Assembly: GCF_000411975.1 (NCBI RefSeq)
Contig: NZ_ASXG01000152.1
Location: 1-33,846, forward strand
Length of the DNA stretch: 33,846 nucleotides
Origin: Amycolatopsis orientalis DSM 43388
Lineage (GTDB): Bacteria > Actinomycetota > Actinomycetes > Mycobacteriales > Pseudonocardiaceae
Direction of reading: 5' to 3'
In this document: positions 33,144 through 33,846 of the stretch, one piece after another
How the letters are laid out: the number at the start of each line of letters is the position of its first letter
How positions within the stretch are numbered: the stretch's first letter is position 1
Position numbers and translations under genes: made by a program
Notes under the pieces: model-generated
The model's database searches: none
What the model saw: the letters and a program-made list of their open reading frames with translations, nothing else
Told to the model about the DNA's origin: nothing

Positions 33144-33734
33144 ATGCCGAAGGTCATCGATCACGATCAGCGACGACGGGAGATCGTCGAGGTCGCCAAA
33201 AAGCTGATCATCGAAGGCGGGTTCGAGGCCGCCACGATGCGCAGCATCGTCACCGCGGCCGGGTTCGCGAACGGTGCCCTCAAGCACTACTTCCCCAGCA
33301 AGGACAGCATCATCGCGGCTACGTTCGAGAGCGTGCTGCAGGAGACCTCGCAGCGGATGTCCGAGCTGGATCCCTCGCTGGGGCCGGTGGAGTCGCTGCG
33401 CGGGTTCGTCGAGGCGGCTATTCCGTTCGACGAGCATCAGATCGCCTCGGCTCGGGTGCTGCTCGTGCTGTGGGAGCATTCCGTGGCGAACCCGGATCTC
33501 GCCCGGCAGTACCGGGATTTGCTGGACACCTGGCGGGCGGAGCTGACGGTGCGGATCGCGGCTGCCCGGGGGAAGGGGGAGCCTGCCGATGCTCCGGCTA
33601 TCGGGGTGCTGGCGGATGAGATCATCGCGGTGTCCATCGGGGCTAATGTGACGAGTTTGATGCATCCGGTGGGGAAGGTCGCGGGGCGTTATCGGGCTTA
33701 TGTGGACGGGTTGATGGCTCGGATCGGGGGGTGA
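33144..33734 (+). CDS. TetR-family regulator (BetI-like C-terminal domain)
   Basis: A 196-residue TetR protein. The DNA-binding domain (1-55) has IVEVAKKLIIEGG, TMRSIVTAAGF and NGALKHYFPSKDS. The C-terminal domain (about 80-190) resembles the BetI-type TetR_C_6 group: FDEHQIASARVLLVLWEHS, then NPDLARQYRDLLDTWR. ATG 33144 is fixed by the fold, and the frame upstream merely shadows the ATPase gene. There is no ribosome site, consistent with a leaderless mRNA. It lies downstream of the importer operon, and is the only regulator inside the 18-33.7 kb locus, so it is the prime candidate to read the four dyads. Against this, its own promoter carries a different dyad (GGTTA-N7-TAACC). Confidence 0.9.
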   Translation: MPKVIDHDQRRREIVEVAKKLIIEGGFEAATMRSIVTAAGFANGALKHYFPSKDSIIAATFESVLQETSQRMSELDPSLGPVESLRGFVEAAIPFDEHQIASARVLLVLWEHSVANPDLARQYRDLLDTWRAELTVRIAAARGKGEPADAPAIGVLADEIIAVSIGANVTSLMHPVGKVAGRYRAYVDGLMARIGG

Positions 33735-33751
33735 GCCGTTCGGGGCGGCTC

Positions 33752-33769
33752 GTCGCCCTGGCGGGCGAC
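33752..33769 (+). terminator. Hairpin after TetR gene
   Basis: GTCGCCC-TGGC-GGGCGAC is a perfect 7-bp stem with a 4-nt loop, 17 bp past the TetR stop. It is probably the terminator of this unit. Confidence 0.65.
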
Positions 33770-33774
33770 ATTGC

Positions 33775-33840
33775 GCCTTGTCCGGCGTGGGGCACCCCGA
33801 AGCTTGATTGTGCTGACGGTCTTGGGGTGCTTGTCAAGGC
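33775..33840. other. Nested inverted repeats in the terminal intergenic stretch
   Basis: Outer GCCTTG (33775-33780) pairs with CAAGGC (33835-33840), and inner GCACCCC (33792-33798) with GGGGTGC (33824-33830). Together they could fold a long two-stage stem. No gene is visible. It may be a second terminator, a structured RNA or part of an interspersed repeat; the window ends too soon to tell. Confidence 0.35.
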
Positions 33841-33846
33841 GGGAAA

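Noticed and set aside
17832..33734. Classical antibiotic biosynthetic cluster
   Set aside because: No PKS, NRPS, terpene synthase, RiPP or other core synthase gene is present. Importer, hydrolases and oxidoreductases fit uptake and catabolism or detoxification better.

Overview
The window is about 34 kb of very GC-rich DNA with actinomycete features: frequent GTG starts, many 4-nt ATGA/GTGA gene overlaps, GGAGG ribosome sites and near-exclusive G/C third codon positions. Gene content (an FprB-type ferredoxin-fused reductase, an ECF42/DGPF pair, many TetR, LysR and MmyB-type regulators) and the style of the intergenic DNA suggest a Pseudonocardiaceae member, most likely Amycolatopsis or a close relative. 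The genus is an inference from general impression, not from a marker gene. I see no rRNA, tRNA, CRISPR array, transposase, phage gene, or PKS/NRPS gene.

Layout. 0-3.4 kb: the tail of an unidentified gene, a membrane-anchored SGNH hydrolase, and an amidase divergent from a TetR repressor with a perfect dyad between them. 3.4-7.4 kb: a leftward run of MmyB-type regulator, two SDR oxidoreductases, a DGPF/YCII protein and an ECF42 sigma factor, coupled by overlaps. 7.6-13.3 kb: secreted polysaccharide hydrolases (GH16 and GH55 beta-1,3-glucanases, GH25 lysozyme) around a LysR/SDR pair. 13.4-17.9 kb: a membrane protein of doubtful 3' end, a diiron oxygenase (AurF family) plus FprB operon behind a 17-bp perfect palindrome, a small membrane protein and a GNAT acetyltransferase.

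17.8-33.7 kb looks like one functional locus. Leftward: Zn-dependent alcohol dehydrogenase, aldo/keto reductase, two tandem HSL-type esterases and a Bcr/CflA exporter broken by one extra base. Rightward: a YtcJ-type amidohydrolase. Then an SDR divergent from a second aldo/keto reductase, a methyltransferase-fold protein, and a complete peptide-type ABC importer (binding protein, permease, fused permease-ATPase, ATPase), followed by a TetR gene.

The main discovery is that four separate promoter regions of this locus (near 23.26, 25.61, 26.63 and 27.74 kb) carry variants of one dyad, TTTAGTCNAC-N4-GTNGACTAAA, overlapping TAGACT/TATACT-like -10 elements. They should form one regulon that joins import, hydrolysis and redox conversion of an unknown compound. 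Two of its enzyme families are chemically odd: both aldo/keto reductases have Gly where the catalytic His belongs, and the methyltransferase homologue has lost key SAM-binding residues. Other notable items are a family of long palindromic repeats at gene ends, and a DnaA-box-like 9-mer (CTGTCCACA) that recurs inside genes at the cost of rare codons.
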